From contig NZ_JABELE010000005.1 in NCBI RefSeq assembly GCF_013009345.1, positions 139,149-203,148 of the forward strand: 64,000 bases of DNA. Direction: 5' to 3'. The position numbers and the translations under genes were made by a program. This document shows positions 17,788-26,611 of this stretch, one piece after another; positions within the stretch are counted from its first letter, which is position 1; each line of letters opens with the position of its first letter. The stretch is from Acinetobacter geminorum (GTDB lineage Bacteria > Pseudomonadota > Gammaproteobacteria > Pseudomonadales > Moraxellaceae). The notes under the pieces are model-generated. The model saw only the letters and a program-made list of their open reading frames with translations, made no database searches and was not told the DNA's origin.

Positions 17788-18587
17788 ACTAACTCATCGA
17801 GCGCTGCTCGAAGCTCCTTGACTTTACTCACCGTCTGTTCAACAGCGTCATCCGCTGCCAACGTTGCAAAATTTTTAACGAAAGCACTACCTACAATCAC
17901 GGCATCAGCAACGTTACCCATTGCTTTTGCTGAGGCGGCATCACTAATACCAAAACCAACACCCACTGGAATATTAGTGGCATTTTTGATTTTTTGAATA
18001 CGCGCAGCAGCTTCTGCCGTATCAAGTGTTGCTGCTCCAGTTACACCCTTAAGTGAAACGTAGTAAATAAAACCACTTGCCTGATTTGTCACATGTTGAA
18101 TGCGTTGATCTGTAGAAGTTGGCGCAAGTAAGAAAATTTGGTCCATATCATGTTGTTTCAACACAGCACCAAACTCTTTTGACTCTTCTGGTGGTAAATC
18201 CACAAGTAATAAGCCATCTACACCACATTGTTTAGCATGAGAAACAAACTTCTCGTAACCAATCACTTCAACTGGATTCAGATAACCCATTAAAACAACA
18301 GGTGTTTCCTGATCCTTCTCACGGAACTCTTTTACCATGTTGAGTGCATCCAACGTGTTAGTCCCTGCTGCAAGCGCACGTTCAGCTGCAAGCGCAATTA
18401 CCGGACCATCAGCCATTGGATCTGAAAATGGTAAACCAAGCTCAATGACATCTACTCCTGCCGCAACCATTTTATGCAGTAACGGAACCGTTACTTGTGG
18501 CTGTGGATCACCCGCCATAACATAAGATACAAGCGCTTTACGTTGTTGGGACTTAAGCTTTTCAAAACGGGTGGCAAGACGTGACAT
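17784..18587 (-). CDS. trpA: Tryptophan synthase alpha chain
   Basis: A 267-residue TIM-barrel subunit that cleaves indole-3-glycerol phosphate to indole. The substrate and catalytic signature is VDVIELGLPFSDPMADGPVI (catalytic Glu and Asp regions), with VGVGFGISDAASAKA at the phosphate site. Here it leads the accD-folC-SPOR chain, while trpB and trpF lie about 4 kb away in another unit, so alpha and beta subunits come from separate transcripts, as in other gammaproteobacteria of this group. A 17-bp palindrome lies about 120 bp upstream. Confidence 0.97.
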   Translation of the reverse strand: MSRLATRFEKLKSQQRKALVSYVMAGDPQPQVTVPLLHKMVAAGVDVIELGLPFSDPMADGPVIALAAERALAAGTNTLDALNMVKEFREKDQETPVVLMGYLNPVEVIGYEKFVSHAKQCGVDGLLLVDLPPEESKEFGAVLKQHDMDQIFLLAPTSTDQRIQHVTNQASGFIYYVSLKGVTGAATLDTAEAAARIQKIKNATNIPVGVGFGISDAASAKAMGNVADAVIVGSAFVKNFATLAADDAVEQTVSKVKELRAALDELV

Positions 18588-18707
18588 AGGGTTGTGCTTT
18601 CCTTGAATTATTTAAAATTGAGGAGTTGTTTGTAGAAATACAAGAACATCGCATTTTAACGCTATTTTTTGTCCATTGAACAGGTCTAACGTTATGGCGA
18701 TATTCGA

Positions 18708-18724
18708 TTGTATGATTCATACAA
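18708..18724. promoter_or_regulatory. 17-bp palindrome upstream of trpA (candidate operator)
   Basis: TTGTATGA and TCATACAA flank a single T. It is perfect on both arms and has no T-run or longer stem, so a protein-binding site is more likely than a terminator. The regulator is unknown. Confidence 0.5.
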
Positions 18725-18833
18725 CCCATGGTGTACATTTATCAATATTTTGAAACTTTTCTCAATGATCAAAGCTTCCTATTTTCGAGCCATTATTAGA
18801 TCGTCAACTGACCAAAAAACCACCACACAAAGT

Positions 18834-19883
18834 TTATTTCTCAATATTTTTATTGGCGAGTTGTAATTCCCTTTTCCGCGCAAGTAAAGTTTGTCCTGTC
18901 AAATTTTTATGAGCCCGTGCAAGTGCCGACTGATCCGAATATCCCAACTGTTCAGCAATTGTGGTGAGGCTTTCATTTTGGTGAAGTAATATTTCACAGC
19001 GTTTCATGCGTTCAGTATCTAAAATTAATTTAAATGAAGTATTTAATGACTGTAATTGACGCTGCAAGCTTCGTACTGAAATATTCAACTCGATGGCAAT
19101 ATCCTCTATTTTCGGGGCTTGTTGCTTGTGTTTGAAATATTCATGAACAATCCAATGTATTTGCTGAGCTAAATCTGTATGTATTTTCCGCTGAGCCAAT
19201 GCCTCTTCTGCTTGTTTCACTAAAAGTTGCATTAAGCTAGGGTCTGCATGTCGAGGACGAACATTCAATCCCTCACTTGCAAAAGTTAATGCATAGTAAG
19301 GTTGCTCAAATGACAATTTGCATTGAAAGAAACGCTGATAGTGAACTAATGGGCCACGTGAACGGTGCACGAACTCAACATGCTGCAAGAGAAAATCATG
19401 GAAAGGGGCAATTTGTTTAGCAAGCTGAACCATAGCAGCTAAAGTCAGCTCACAAAGTATGATATTACTGGCATCAACTAGCGGCCAGTACAAACGAATG
19501 TTAGAGGCATCTTGTTCAACTTGCATAGGCACGACTTGCTCACCGTCAATCACGAGACGATGAAATTTCATGACATATTCAAGAACCTCTGCGAAGCTGC
19601 CACTTCGAGAAGCCATATATCCCAGTACACCAAAATTGGCAGGTGTAATACAAGTTGCCATTTCTAGGACTAAATTAGAAACTTGTAGACGAGACTCTGT
19701 CAGCTCTAAAAGTTCAAGAAAAAAGTTTAAAGAAGATTGAGCATCAATAGATGAAGCTAAAATATTTTGAACTTGACGGGCCTGAACATCTGTAAGGTTT
19801 AATGCCTGCCAATCGATTCCTTTTTCTTTTAGATAAGTATTCCAAAGATAAAAATAACCATTTGAAATCGTAAAATCCTGCAT
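18834..19883 (-). CDS. AraC-family transcriptional regulator (OruR/ArgR-like N-terminal domain)
   Basis: A 349-residue regulator. The N-terminal ~200 residues form the ligand-sensing domain seen in the OruR-type group (FFLELLELTESRLQ... TPANFGVLGYMASRSGSFAEVLEY). The C-terminal AraC double helix-turn-helix includes IAIELNISVRSLQRQL and TTIAEQLGYSDQSALARAHKNLTG. It is divergent from a diiron-type hydrolase at 20005, which it probably controls: direct repeats with 21-bp spacing lie between them. Confidence 0.9.
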   Translation of the reverse strand: MQDFTISNGYFYLWNTYLKEKGIDWQALNLTDVQARQVQNILASSIDAQSSLNFFLELLELTESRLQVSNLVLEMATCITPANFGVLGYMASRSGSFAEVLEYVMKFHRLVIDGEQVVPMQVEQDASNIRLYWPLVDASNIILCELTLAAMVQLAKQIAPFHDFLLQHVEFVHRSRGPLVHYQRFFQCKLSFEQPYYALTFASEGLNVRPRHADPSLMQLLVKQAEEALAQRKIHTDLAQQIHWIVHEYFKHKQQAPKIEDIAIELNISVRSLQRQLQSLNTSFKLILDTERMKRCEILLHQNESLTTIAEQLGYSDQSALARAHKNLTGQTLLARKRELQLANKNIEK

Positions 19884-19908
19884 GGCTCATCCTTTTTTTA
19901 ATGCCATC

Positions 19909-19950
19909 TTGTCGCAAACTGTATAAAAATTGGCAATAACTGTCAAAACA
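19909..19950. promoter_or_regulatory. Candidate AraC-type operator (two 21-bp-phased direct repeats)
   Basis: Half-sites starting TTGTCGCAAACTGT at 19909 and TTGGCAATAACTGT at 19930 match at about 14 of 21 positions and are exactly two helical turns apart, the classical AraC layout. A weaker TTGGCGACATACT lies at 19961. Confidence 0.45.
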
Positions 19951-20004
19951 AAGCCGACTATTGGCGACATACTAATCAACATGTTAGATGCGAGAAATAA
20001 AAAT

Positions 20005-20880
20005 ATGAACGCACATGTTTCTTATCAGGTCGAGCCAGTAGTTCGTAAAGATCTGGATTTTCATTTAAACGAAGCACCTCGCTTTTGGTTTAATAATGAT
20101 CCTTTTTTGACTCGTATGTTTGATGCGCTCAGCTTAACCTTTCCAGATGGAGAGCGTTATTTTATTGAATGTGTCCGTATGTTCCGAGACAAAATTGATG
20201 ATCCCGAACTACAAAAACGGGTTGCAGACTTCATTAAACAAGAAGCTCAACACGGTATTGCACATGACAAAATGAATCAGCTCATGAAAGAGCAAGGCAT
20301 GCCTGTTGACCAGTTCACAGCCACACTTAAAAGAATTTTTCGTTTTGAACTCACCAAACGCTCACCGCAATACAATATTGCAATGACGGCGGCAGCTGAA
20401 CATTTAACAGCGCTAATGGCAGAAACCTTTTATAGCCATAAAAAAACTTTGGAAAATGCTCACCCCTATGTTCGAGCACTGTTTGCTTGGCATGCCATTG
20501 AAGAGATGGAGCACCGTGATGTTGCTTTTGATGTCATGAAACAAGTAGGTGAAGTTCCTGAGTCGACTCGTCGATTTGTATTGGTTCTTACGACAGTACT
20601 GATGTTTGGCTTTACACTCTACCGCACGAATATTATGTTGAAATGTGATGGTTTTAGTTCTAGAGAACGACTATTAATGAGCCTTAAAGGCTTACCGTGG
20701 TTCTTTGGCAAAAAAGGGACATTAACAGCTATGAAAAGCCAATATTTAGATTGGTTTAAAAAAGACTTTCATCCAAGTCAGCATCCAGTCATTCGTCAAT
20801 ATCCTGTTTGGATTGAAACACTCGAAAAGACAAATGACCCAATTGCAGCTGGTGAAGCATTCTGGCAAGCAGGTTTATAA
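20005..20880 (+). CDS. Metal-dependent hydrolase (PF10118-like)
   Basis: A 291-residue protein related to predicted metal-dependent hydrolases with a helical, ferritin-like core. Likely metal-binding residues are in FIKQEAQHGIAHDKMNQ (E, H, H), AAEHLTALMAE and WHAIEEMEHRDVAFDV (H, E, E, H). I choose the ATG at 20005 (MNAHVSYQ) with GAGA upstream. An open frame extends back to a TTG at 19930, but that stretch holds the probable promoter/operator. It is divergent from the AraC regulator. The natural substrate is unknown. Confidence 0.8.
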   Translation: MNAHVSYQVEPVVRKDLDFHLNEAPRFWFNNDPFLTRMFDALSLTFPDGERYFIECVRMFRDKIDDPELQKRVADFIKQEAQHGIAHDKMNQLMKEQGMPVDQFTATLKRIFRFELTKRSPQYNIAMTAAAEHLTALMAETFYSHKKTLENAHPYVRALFAWHAIEEMEHRDVAFDVMKQVGEVPESTRRFVLVLTTVLMFGFTLYRTNIMLKCDGFSSRERLLMSLKGLPWFFGKKGTLTAMKSQYLDWFKKDFHPSQHPVIRQYPVWIETLEKTNDPIAAGEAFWQAGL

Positions 20881-20888
20881 CCTGCTTG
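20866..20888. terminator. Bidirectional hairpin across a stop codon
   Basis: CAAGCAGGTT, loop TAT, AACCTGCTTG: a perfect 10-bp stem that includes the hydrolase stop codon and abuts the DUF2804 stop on the other strand. U-runs are short. Confidence 0.6.
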
Positions 20889-21884
20889 TTACCATTTTGC
20901 ATAATGTTGTTCTAGTAAACCGTATTGCTCATTGCAATTGATTATATCGGTTGCTTCATGCTCAATCGTGCCGCTAATTTTAGCTTGCCACTGGTTAAAC
21001 TGACTACCAATCATTCTTAAATTAATATTTTCGTACCTGCACCAACCAATATGGACCTGTAGATTAAGTTTTTGATCTAGAGAGCTAATTTGCCAAAGTT
21101 CATCATTTACTTTTTCAAATAAAACATCAGTCAGTGGAAATAAAACTCCGTTAATCCATAAGCAATTTTCATTACCAAAGCTTTCATTCACACCAGAAGC
21201 TAAATTTAAACCGATACGTCGCCCTTGCTCATCCCAAAAATTACATGAAAGCCAGAACCAAGCTGTTTCAGGTCGCAAAAAACCGCAGGTATCATCTAAG
21301 GATGCAAATGTCTTTTCATCAAATTGTACGACTTGGTTTTGCTTATTAATAAACATTCCCTCTACAGCCAACGTGGTCTGCTTTTGGGTATAAGTCCAAC
21401 CATTGATGCCAGTTGGTGTACACAAACTTAATATATCGGTCCCAGCACAAAAAATACGAGCGCTGAGTTGAATCTCACCATATTTGGTCACTCGGATATA
21501 TCGCACACCATTGGCATGCTGGATATCAAACTGATAAGGAGATTTAGAAAAATAACTTTGATTAAATAAGGGTTGTTCATCAAGATAGGTTTTATGCCCC
21601 AAAGGCTGAATGGCATTCCACTCAATAACCTGCCCTGTTTCATGGTCATAAATATAGAAAAAGCCATGCCCGACCCAGCCGATATCTGCAATTGCCAGAC
21701 CAATACTATAGTGTTTATGTTGAATGCCACAGAATTTAAATTTTTTATATTTTAATTGCTTACGCCAGCCTTTAAGGACCTTACCGTAAGGGGTTTTATA
21801 AATATAATGTTGTACGTGAATGGTTGACGGTACAGATTCAAAACGCCCGTAGCGAGGCTGTCCATTTTCTTGAATTAAATCCAT
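20889..21884 (-). CDS. DUF2804 domain-containing protein
   Basis: A 331-residue protein matching the DUF2804 family by its conserved aromatic blocks (HVQHYIYKTPYGKVLKGWRK, FFYIYDHETG, WFWLSCNFWDEQGRRIGLNL). No signal peptide or catalytic motif is evident; function is unknown. It is the last gene of trpF-trpB-DUF1543-DUF2804, 37 bp after DUF1543, although nothing ties it to tryptophan biosynthesis. Confidence 0.82.
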   Translation of the reverse strand: MDLIQENGQPRYGRFESVPSTIHVQHYIYKTPYGKVLKGWRKQLKYKKFKFCGIQHKHYSIGLAIADIGWVGHGFFYIYDHETGQVIEWNAIQPLGHKTYLDEQPLFNQSYFSKSPYQFDIQHANGVRYIRVTKYGEIQLSARIFCAGTDILSLCTPTGINGWTYTQKQTTLAVEGMFINKQNQVVQFDEKTFASLDDTCGFLRPETAWFWLSCNFWDEQGRRIGLNLASGVNESFGNENCLWINGVLFPLTDVLFEKVNDELWQISSLDQKLNLQVHIGWCRYENINLRMIGSQFNQWQAKISGTIEHEATDIINCNEQYGLLEQHYAKW

Positions 21885-21921
21885 TTACCCACTTCCATAT
21901 GAATATTAGATTTCAAATGAC

Positions 21922-22434
21922 CTATACCACGGTCAAATACGTATTTTCCCAAATTGTTTCAGCAAAATCGCCTTTTATTAAATGAATATAGCGTCCTGCT
22001 ACACAATCTATCGCTAAGCAGTCATCAATATCAATGACTCGATCTGTATGTGCTTTTTGCCACTGCCGATCTATAAATTGTTTACCTAATTGTTTGGCAG
22101 CTACCGCATTCGGTGCAACCACAAACTCATAACGGTGAAGTTCACCGAATTCACTTGCATTATATCCACCTAGATTAATTAAATATAATTTTAAATCATC
22201 TGGTTGTGGAGCAGCGTCTGTAAAGTGAATTTGATAATTTTGTCCTTGAGAGCTAACGCCAGAGAGCTTGGCCCAAGCATCAATATGCAATCCTTGAGCC
22301 TCACCAAACCAAGCCTGTTTAAGTTGAGGATAAACTTCTTCCAAAGTATCTCCTACAGCCATGACAACATCATGAACTTCGGTATTAGCGCGTGCATGAC
22401 GCCCGCCTAACATTACCATAAACAAACTTGACAT
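21922..22434 (-). CDS. DUF1543 domain-containing protein
   Basis: A 170-residue cytosolic protein with two similar halves of the DUF1543 type (MVMLGGRHARANTEVHDVVMAVG, then LINLGGYNASEFGELHRYEFVVA). Function is unknown. An AGAGGAAAA ribosome-binding site sits just before the start. It begins 9 bp after trpB and is clearly cotranscribed with it. Confidence 0.85.
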   Translation of the reverse strand: MSSLFMVMLGGRHARANTEVHDVVMAVGDTLEEVYPQLKQAWFGEAQGLHIDAWAKLSGVSSQGQNYQIHFTDAAPQPDDLKLYLINLGGYNASEFGELHRYEFVVAPNAVAAKQLGKQFIDRQWQKAHTDRVIDIDDCLAIDCVAGRYIHLIKGDFAETIWENTYLTVV

Positions 22435-22443
22435 TTTTTCCTC

Positions 22444-23673
22444 TTACATTTCAACCATTTCTACGCCATCAATGCGTGCAACTGTCATTAAATCTTTATC
22501 ACCGCGACCTGAAACAGTCGCAATAATAATCTGATCTTTAGACATTGTCGGTGCAAGCTTAGACACATAGGCCATCGCATGCGAGCTTTCAAGCGCAGGA
22601 ATAATCCCTTCAATTTTAGTTAAGTCACGGAAACCTTGTAGAGCTTCTGAATCGTTAATTGGCACGTACTCTACACGCTTCATATCTTTCAAGAAGCTAT
22701 GTTCAGGGCCAACACCCGGATAATCAAGGCCCGCTGAGATACTATGTGTCTCAATAATCTGGCCCTGTTCATCACTCATCAAGTAAGTACGGTTACCATG
22801 CAATACACCAACATGACCCGCATTTAACGGCGCAGAGTGTTTACCAGTTTCAATACCAAAACCAGCTGCTTCAACACCATACATTTTCACATTGGCATCG
22901 TTTAAGAATGGATAGAACAAGCCCATTGCATTTGAACCACCACCCACACAAGCAACCAATGCATCTGGTAAGCGACCTGCTTGCTCCAAAATCTGTTTAC
23001 GCGCTTCACGCCCAATAATTGACTGGAAATCACGTACAAGTTGTGGGTACGGATGCGGGCCTGCAACTGTACCAATCACATAGTACGTCGTATCAACATT
23101 AGTTACCCAGTCACGCATCGCTTCGTTCATGGCATCTTTCAGCGTTTTAGAACCACTTTGTACAGGAACAACTGTAGCACCCAACAAACGCATACGATAA
23201 ACATTCATCGCTTGACGCTTAACATCTTCAGCACCCATATAAACAACACATTCAAGACCTAAACGTGCTGCAATTGTTGCTGTTGCTACACCATGCTGCC
23301 CTGCACCAGTTTCGGCAATAATACGTTTTTTGCCTGAAAGCTTTGCAAGTAATGCCTGACCAATCGTGTTATTTACCTTGTGTGAGCCTGTATGGTTCAA
23401 GTCTTCACGTTTAAGGTAAATTTGCGCACCACCTAACTCTTTTGACCATCGCTCAGCATAATAAAGTGGACTAGGACGACCTACATAGTAGGCGAGGTCA
23501 CGGTCGAATTCTGCCAAAAACTGTTCATCATTTTTCATGCGGGAATAGAGATTTTCTAAATCTTCTAATGCCGCCATTAAAGTTTCTGACACAAAACGTC
23601 CGCCATGGATACCGAAATGCCCTGCAGCATCTGGGTACTGTGTATAGTCAATCACATTGTTTTGCTGATCCAC
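22444..23673 (-). CDS. trpB: Tryptophan synthase beta chain
   Basis: A 409-residue PLP enzyme condensing indole with serine. The PLP lysine is in LNHTGSHKVNNTIGQ, and the phosphate-binding loop is CVGGGSNAMG. I choose the GTG at 23673 because AAGGAG lies six bases upstream; the ATG 27 bases earlier lacks a good site and adds MNDLCKESN, which is not part of the conserved fold. With the GTG start the gene overlaps the end of trpF by 26 bp, indicating translational coupling. Confidence 0.96.
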   Translation of the reverse strand: MDQQNNVIDYTQYPDAAGHFGIHGGRFVSETLMAALEDLENLYSRMKNDEQFLAEFDRDLAYYVGRPSPLYYAERWSKELGGAQIYLKREDLNHTGSHKVNNTIGQALLAKLSGKKRIIAETGAGQHGVATATIAARLGLECVVYMGAEDVKRQAMNVYRMRLLGATVVPVQSGSKTLKDAMNEAMRDWVTNVDTTYYVIGTVAGPHPYPQLVRDFQSIIGREARKQILEQAGRLPDALVACVGGGSNAMGLFYPFLNDANVKMYGVEAAGFGIETGKHSAPLNAGHVGVLHGNRTYLMSDEQGQIIETHSISAGLDYPGVGPEHSFLKDMKRVEYVPINDSEALQGFRDLTKIEGIIPALESSHAMAYVSKLAPTMSKDQIIIATVSGRGDKDLMTVARIDGVEMVEM

Positions 23674-24316
23674 GTTGGACTCCTTGCATAAATCGTTCAA
23701 TGAGTTGTTGGTCTTTTATACCTTTTGCGGACTCTACGCCTCCGCTCACATCTACTGCAAAAGCACCGGTAGTATGAATAGCGTCAATGACATTGTCAGG
23801 GGTTAAACCGCCTGCCAAGATTAATGGAATATCAAGTTTTGGGAATTTAGACCAGTCAAACTGATGTCCTGTGCCCCCTTTGAGCTCAGGATGCCACGCA
23901 TCGAGCAATACAGCACTGGCACCAGCTGCCTGATATTTTTGAATTTCAGCAACTACATCCAGATCAGGTTTAACCTGAATCGCTTTATACCAGCGACGTT
24001 TACAATGGCGAGCAATTTCCTGACATTGTTCTGGAGTTTCATCGCCATGTAGTTGTAATACATCTAGGGGAACACAATCAAGTACCTCCTGAATTTCAGT
24101 AGCACTCGCATTTACAAACAAACCTACCATTTGTACATAAGGTGGAATTACTTTTGCTAATTCTTGGGCCTGTTCAACCGTTACATGTCTTGGACTTGGC
24201 GGAAAAAAAACAAAACCAATCGCATCAGCTCCAGCAGCAACAACTGCCTGAACATCTTGAATGCGAGTAATTCCACAGATTTTTGCTCGTGTACGTTTTT
24301 GGTTTGATGGGCTCAT
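23648..24316 (-). CDS. trpF: Phosphoribosylanthranilate isomerase
   Basis: A 222-residue TIM-barrel enzyme that converts N-(5'-phosphoribosyl)-anthranilate to CdRP. The catalytic Cys is in RAKICGITRIQD at about residue 14, with GFVFFPPSPRHV, VLQLHGDE and a catalytic Asp in the VDVSGGVESAKGIKD phosphate-binding end. It heads the trpF-trpB-DUF1543-DUF2804 unit. Its promoter must share the 24317-24450 gap with the divergent cobalamin-riboswitch transcript. Confidence 0.96.
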   Translation of the reverse strand: MSPSNQKRTRAKICGITRIQDVQAVVAAGADAIGFVFFPPSPRHVTVEQAQELAKVIPPYVQMVGLFVNASATEIQEVLDCVPLDVLQLHGDETPEQCQEIARHCKRRWYKAIQVKPDLDVVAEIQKYQAAGASAVLLDAWHPELKGGTGHQFDWSKFPKLDIPLILAGGLTPDNVIDAIHTTGAFAVDVSGGVESAKGIKDQQLIERFMQGVQRGSAKQCD

Positions 24317-24439
24317 GATCTGCCTAAACTACAACCATTTCTTAAAATAAGCGCCATTGTAATGCAATTTTTGTCCCTTGCGTAAAAGTTCTCTGGGAAT
24401 TGCTCCAAATGACATTGTATGAAGTAAATCGCCACTTTA

Positions 24440-24633
24440 TACTGCGTAAAATTGGAAGCAAGTGTAAGCAATTCATGCTTTAGGGAAGCTGGTGAAAGTC
24501 CGGCACTGCCCCCGCAACGGTAACAATGTAAAGCATATTTTTTAAGTCGTTCTCGACTTACACCACTGCAGTGATGTGGGAAGGTGAATATGTCCATAAA
24601 TTAAATATGGCGCTGAAGTCCGGAGACCTACTT
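24440..24633 (+). promoter_or_regulatory. Cobalamin (adenosylcobalamin) riboswitch
   Basis: The conserved core is clear: AGGGAAGCTGGTGAAAGTCC at 24481-24500, CACTGCCCCCGCAACGGTAA just after it (the B12 box region), a variable P-stem, and the 3' GAAGTCCGGAGACCTAC closing segment at 24614-24631. Boundaries are approximate. It lies directly before a BtuB-like receptor, so B12 binding should reduce receptor expression; B12 transport control by this class is established. Confidence 0.95.
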
Positions 24634-24685
24634 GTTTCATCTATCTACCCGATCATTCACGTGGGGTGAATGTATGGAGCATGTT

Positions 24686-26518
24686 ATGTCTAAGTCTTTT
24701 CAACCTACTCGTCTAGTAGGGGCTATCGCTATTGCGATGGGGTTTTCATCTGTTATTTTTGCTGAAGATACAACGAATGTAACTCAGCTTGATCCAATTG
24801 TAGTGACTGCTTCAAAAAGTGCTGAAAAAGCAAGTGAAGTTCCGGCGCGTATTAATATTATTGAACCAAAAGTTCTCGAACAATCTCCTATCGCTTCTTT
24901 ACCACAATTATTACAAACCGATGCTTCCATCAATATGGTGCAAAGTGGTGGTATGGGACAACTTGCAGAGATTTATTTAAGAGGTACAGAATCTGATCAT
25001 ACTCTCGTGCTACGAGATGGAATTCGACTAAATAATGCATCCTCAGGAACAGCAAGTCTTGCATTTATTGACACAACAGATATTAAACAAATTGAGGTAT
25101 TGAAAGGGCCTGCCTCTGTTCTCTATGGTACTGATGCCATTGGCGGAGTAATTCAGCTCGTTTCAAAAACACCTGAAAAGAATAGAGCTTTTATCACAGG
25201 TGAAATTGGTGAGAATAAAACTTATAAATCAGTTATTGGTGCTGATTTATATGAAGATGGTTTTTATGCCCAAATTCGTGGACAACGCTTAGAGTCTGAT
25301 GCAACCAAAGTAACTAACCAAAAAACTAACTCATCGGATACAGCATCATTTGATCAGAAAGGTTTTAGTACAAAGTTTGGTGTTGAGCAGAAAGATTACG
25401 GTATTTCTGTCGACTATAGCCATAATGAAGGTTCAAGTCTTTATGATGCTTATACATTTAATGGTGCATTGCTTAAACAAGACTTCGAAAATGAGATTAT
25501 CAATTTACGTAGCCGTTTAAATGTAACAGATAACTTAGAATTAAATACTCGTTTATCACAATTCAAAGATGAAGTTAATCAAAAAGACTCTACTGATTTT
25601 GTTCATAGCAAAACTCAGGAAGTAGAACTATATAGCAAATGGAAGTTTTTACCACAGCAAACACTCTTAGTTGGTGCCACCCACCGTACATTGGATGGAG
25701 ATATTCTATCTTATGGAGCACCATACAATGAAAACGTAGACTCGACAGGGTATTATCTTCAACATCAATTCAATGGTGATAGATTAAACACTCAAGCCGG
25801 TATTCGTATAGAAGATAATGAAAAATATGGCTCACATACTGTTGGTCAAATTGCTGCACGTTACCAACTTTTAGATAAAACAAGTATCTATACCAATATT
25901 GGTACTGCTTTTAAATCACCAACGCTTAATGAACTTTTCAACTCATGGAACGGCAACCCAGATTTAAAACCAGAAGAAAGTACATCTTATGAAATTGGTA
26001 TAGATCAAACTCTACCAGCAGGTTTTAAAACAGGTTTATCTGCTTACTATACTGAAGTTGAAGATCTTATCGGTTCAGTGAATTTTGGTAAATTAACTAA
26101 TATTAATAAAGCAACTTACCAAGGTGGTGAATTTTATGTTGGTTGGCAGAAAGATGATCTATTTGCAAAAGCAACTTATAGCTATGTCAAACCTGAGAAT
26201 GAAGAGACTCATCAGGATTTAAACCGCCGCCCTCGTCAAGGATTGACCTTAACAACAGGTCTGCAAAATGAAGTGTATGGCATTAGTGCTTCGCTTGTTG
26301 CAAAATCAAAGTCGAAAGACTGGGATAGTAATTACAAGAATCCAGGTTACGCAACTGTAGATATTAATGCTTATTGGAATATGAATCCGCATATTAAATT
26401 GTTTACTAATATCCAAAATATTGGAGACGTGGATTATAAAACAGCTTATCAAGACCAAGGATACTACTATGTAAATGGTGGCCGCCTTGCATCAGCTGGT
26501 GTGACCTTAAGCTACTAA
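24686..26518 (+). CDS. btuB: TonB-dependent vitamin B12 receptor (BtuB-like)
   Basis: A 610-residue outer-membrane receptor. The signal peptide is followed by a TonB box region (LDPIVVTASKSAEKAS), a plug domain (LLQTDASINMVQSGGMGQLAEIYLRG... GPASVLYGTDAIGGVIQLV) and a 22-strand-type barrel ending SAGVTLSY with a terminal aromatic. The ATG at 24686 has GGAG six bases upstream; the upstream in-frame ATG at 24674 does not. The cobalamin riboswitch in the leader and a corrinoid adenosyltransferase downstream support B12 as substrate. Close relatives could take other corrinoids. Confidence 0.93.
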   Translation: MSKSFQPTRLVGAIAIAMGFSSVIFAEDTTNVTQLDPIVVTASKSAEKASEVPARINIIEPKVLEQSPIASLPQLLQTDASINMVQSGGMGQLAEIYLRGTESDHTLVLRDGIRLNNASSGTASLAFIDTTDIKQIEVLKGPASVLYGTDAIGGVIQLVSKTPEKNRAFITGEIGENKTYKSVIGADLYEDGFYAQIRGQRLESDATKVTNQKTNSSDTASFDQKGFSTKFGVEQKDYGISVDYSHNEGSSLYDAYTFNGALLKQDFENEIINLRSRLNVTDNLELNTRLSQFKDEVNQKDSTDFVHSKTQEVELYSKWKFLPQQTLLVGATHRTLDGDILSYGAPYNENVDSTGYYLQHQFNGDRLNTQAGIRIEDNEKYGSHTVGQIAARYQLLDKTSIYTNIGTAFKSPTLNELFNSWNGNPDLKPEESTSYEIGIDQTLPAGFKTGLSAYYTEVEDLIGSVNFGKLTNINKATYQGGEFYVGWQKDDLFAKATYSYVKPENEETHQDLNRRPRQGLTLTTGLQNEVYGISASLVAKSKSKDWDSNYKNPGYATVDINAYWNMNPHIKLFTNIQNIGDVDYKTAYQDQGYYYVNGGRLASAGVTLSY

Positions 26519-26559
26519 GCAAAACTTTATTATAAAAATATTTTCTTAACTCCAGTTTC

Positions 26560-26593
26560 GGGGTAATGTTCTGACCGACATTATCCCTTTTTT
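26560..26593 (+). terminator. Terminator between btuB and the adenosyltransferase
   Basis: GGGGTAATGT, loop, ACATTATCCC followed by TTTTTT, with one stem mismatch. It partly separates the two B12 genes, so the second may have read-through or its own promoter. Confidence 0.7.
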
Positions 26594-26611
26594 ATGTTCA
26601 GGATATCCATC

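Noticed and set aside
24313..24597. Minus-strand frame of 94 codons before trpF
   Set aside because: It runs antisense through the conserved cobalamin riboswitch core; its residues reflect the RNA sequence, and no ribosome-binding site or family is seen.
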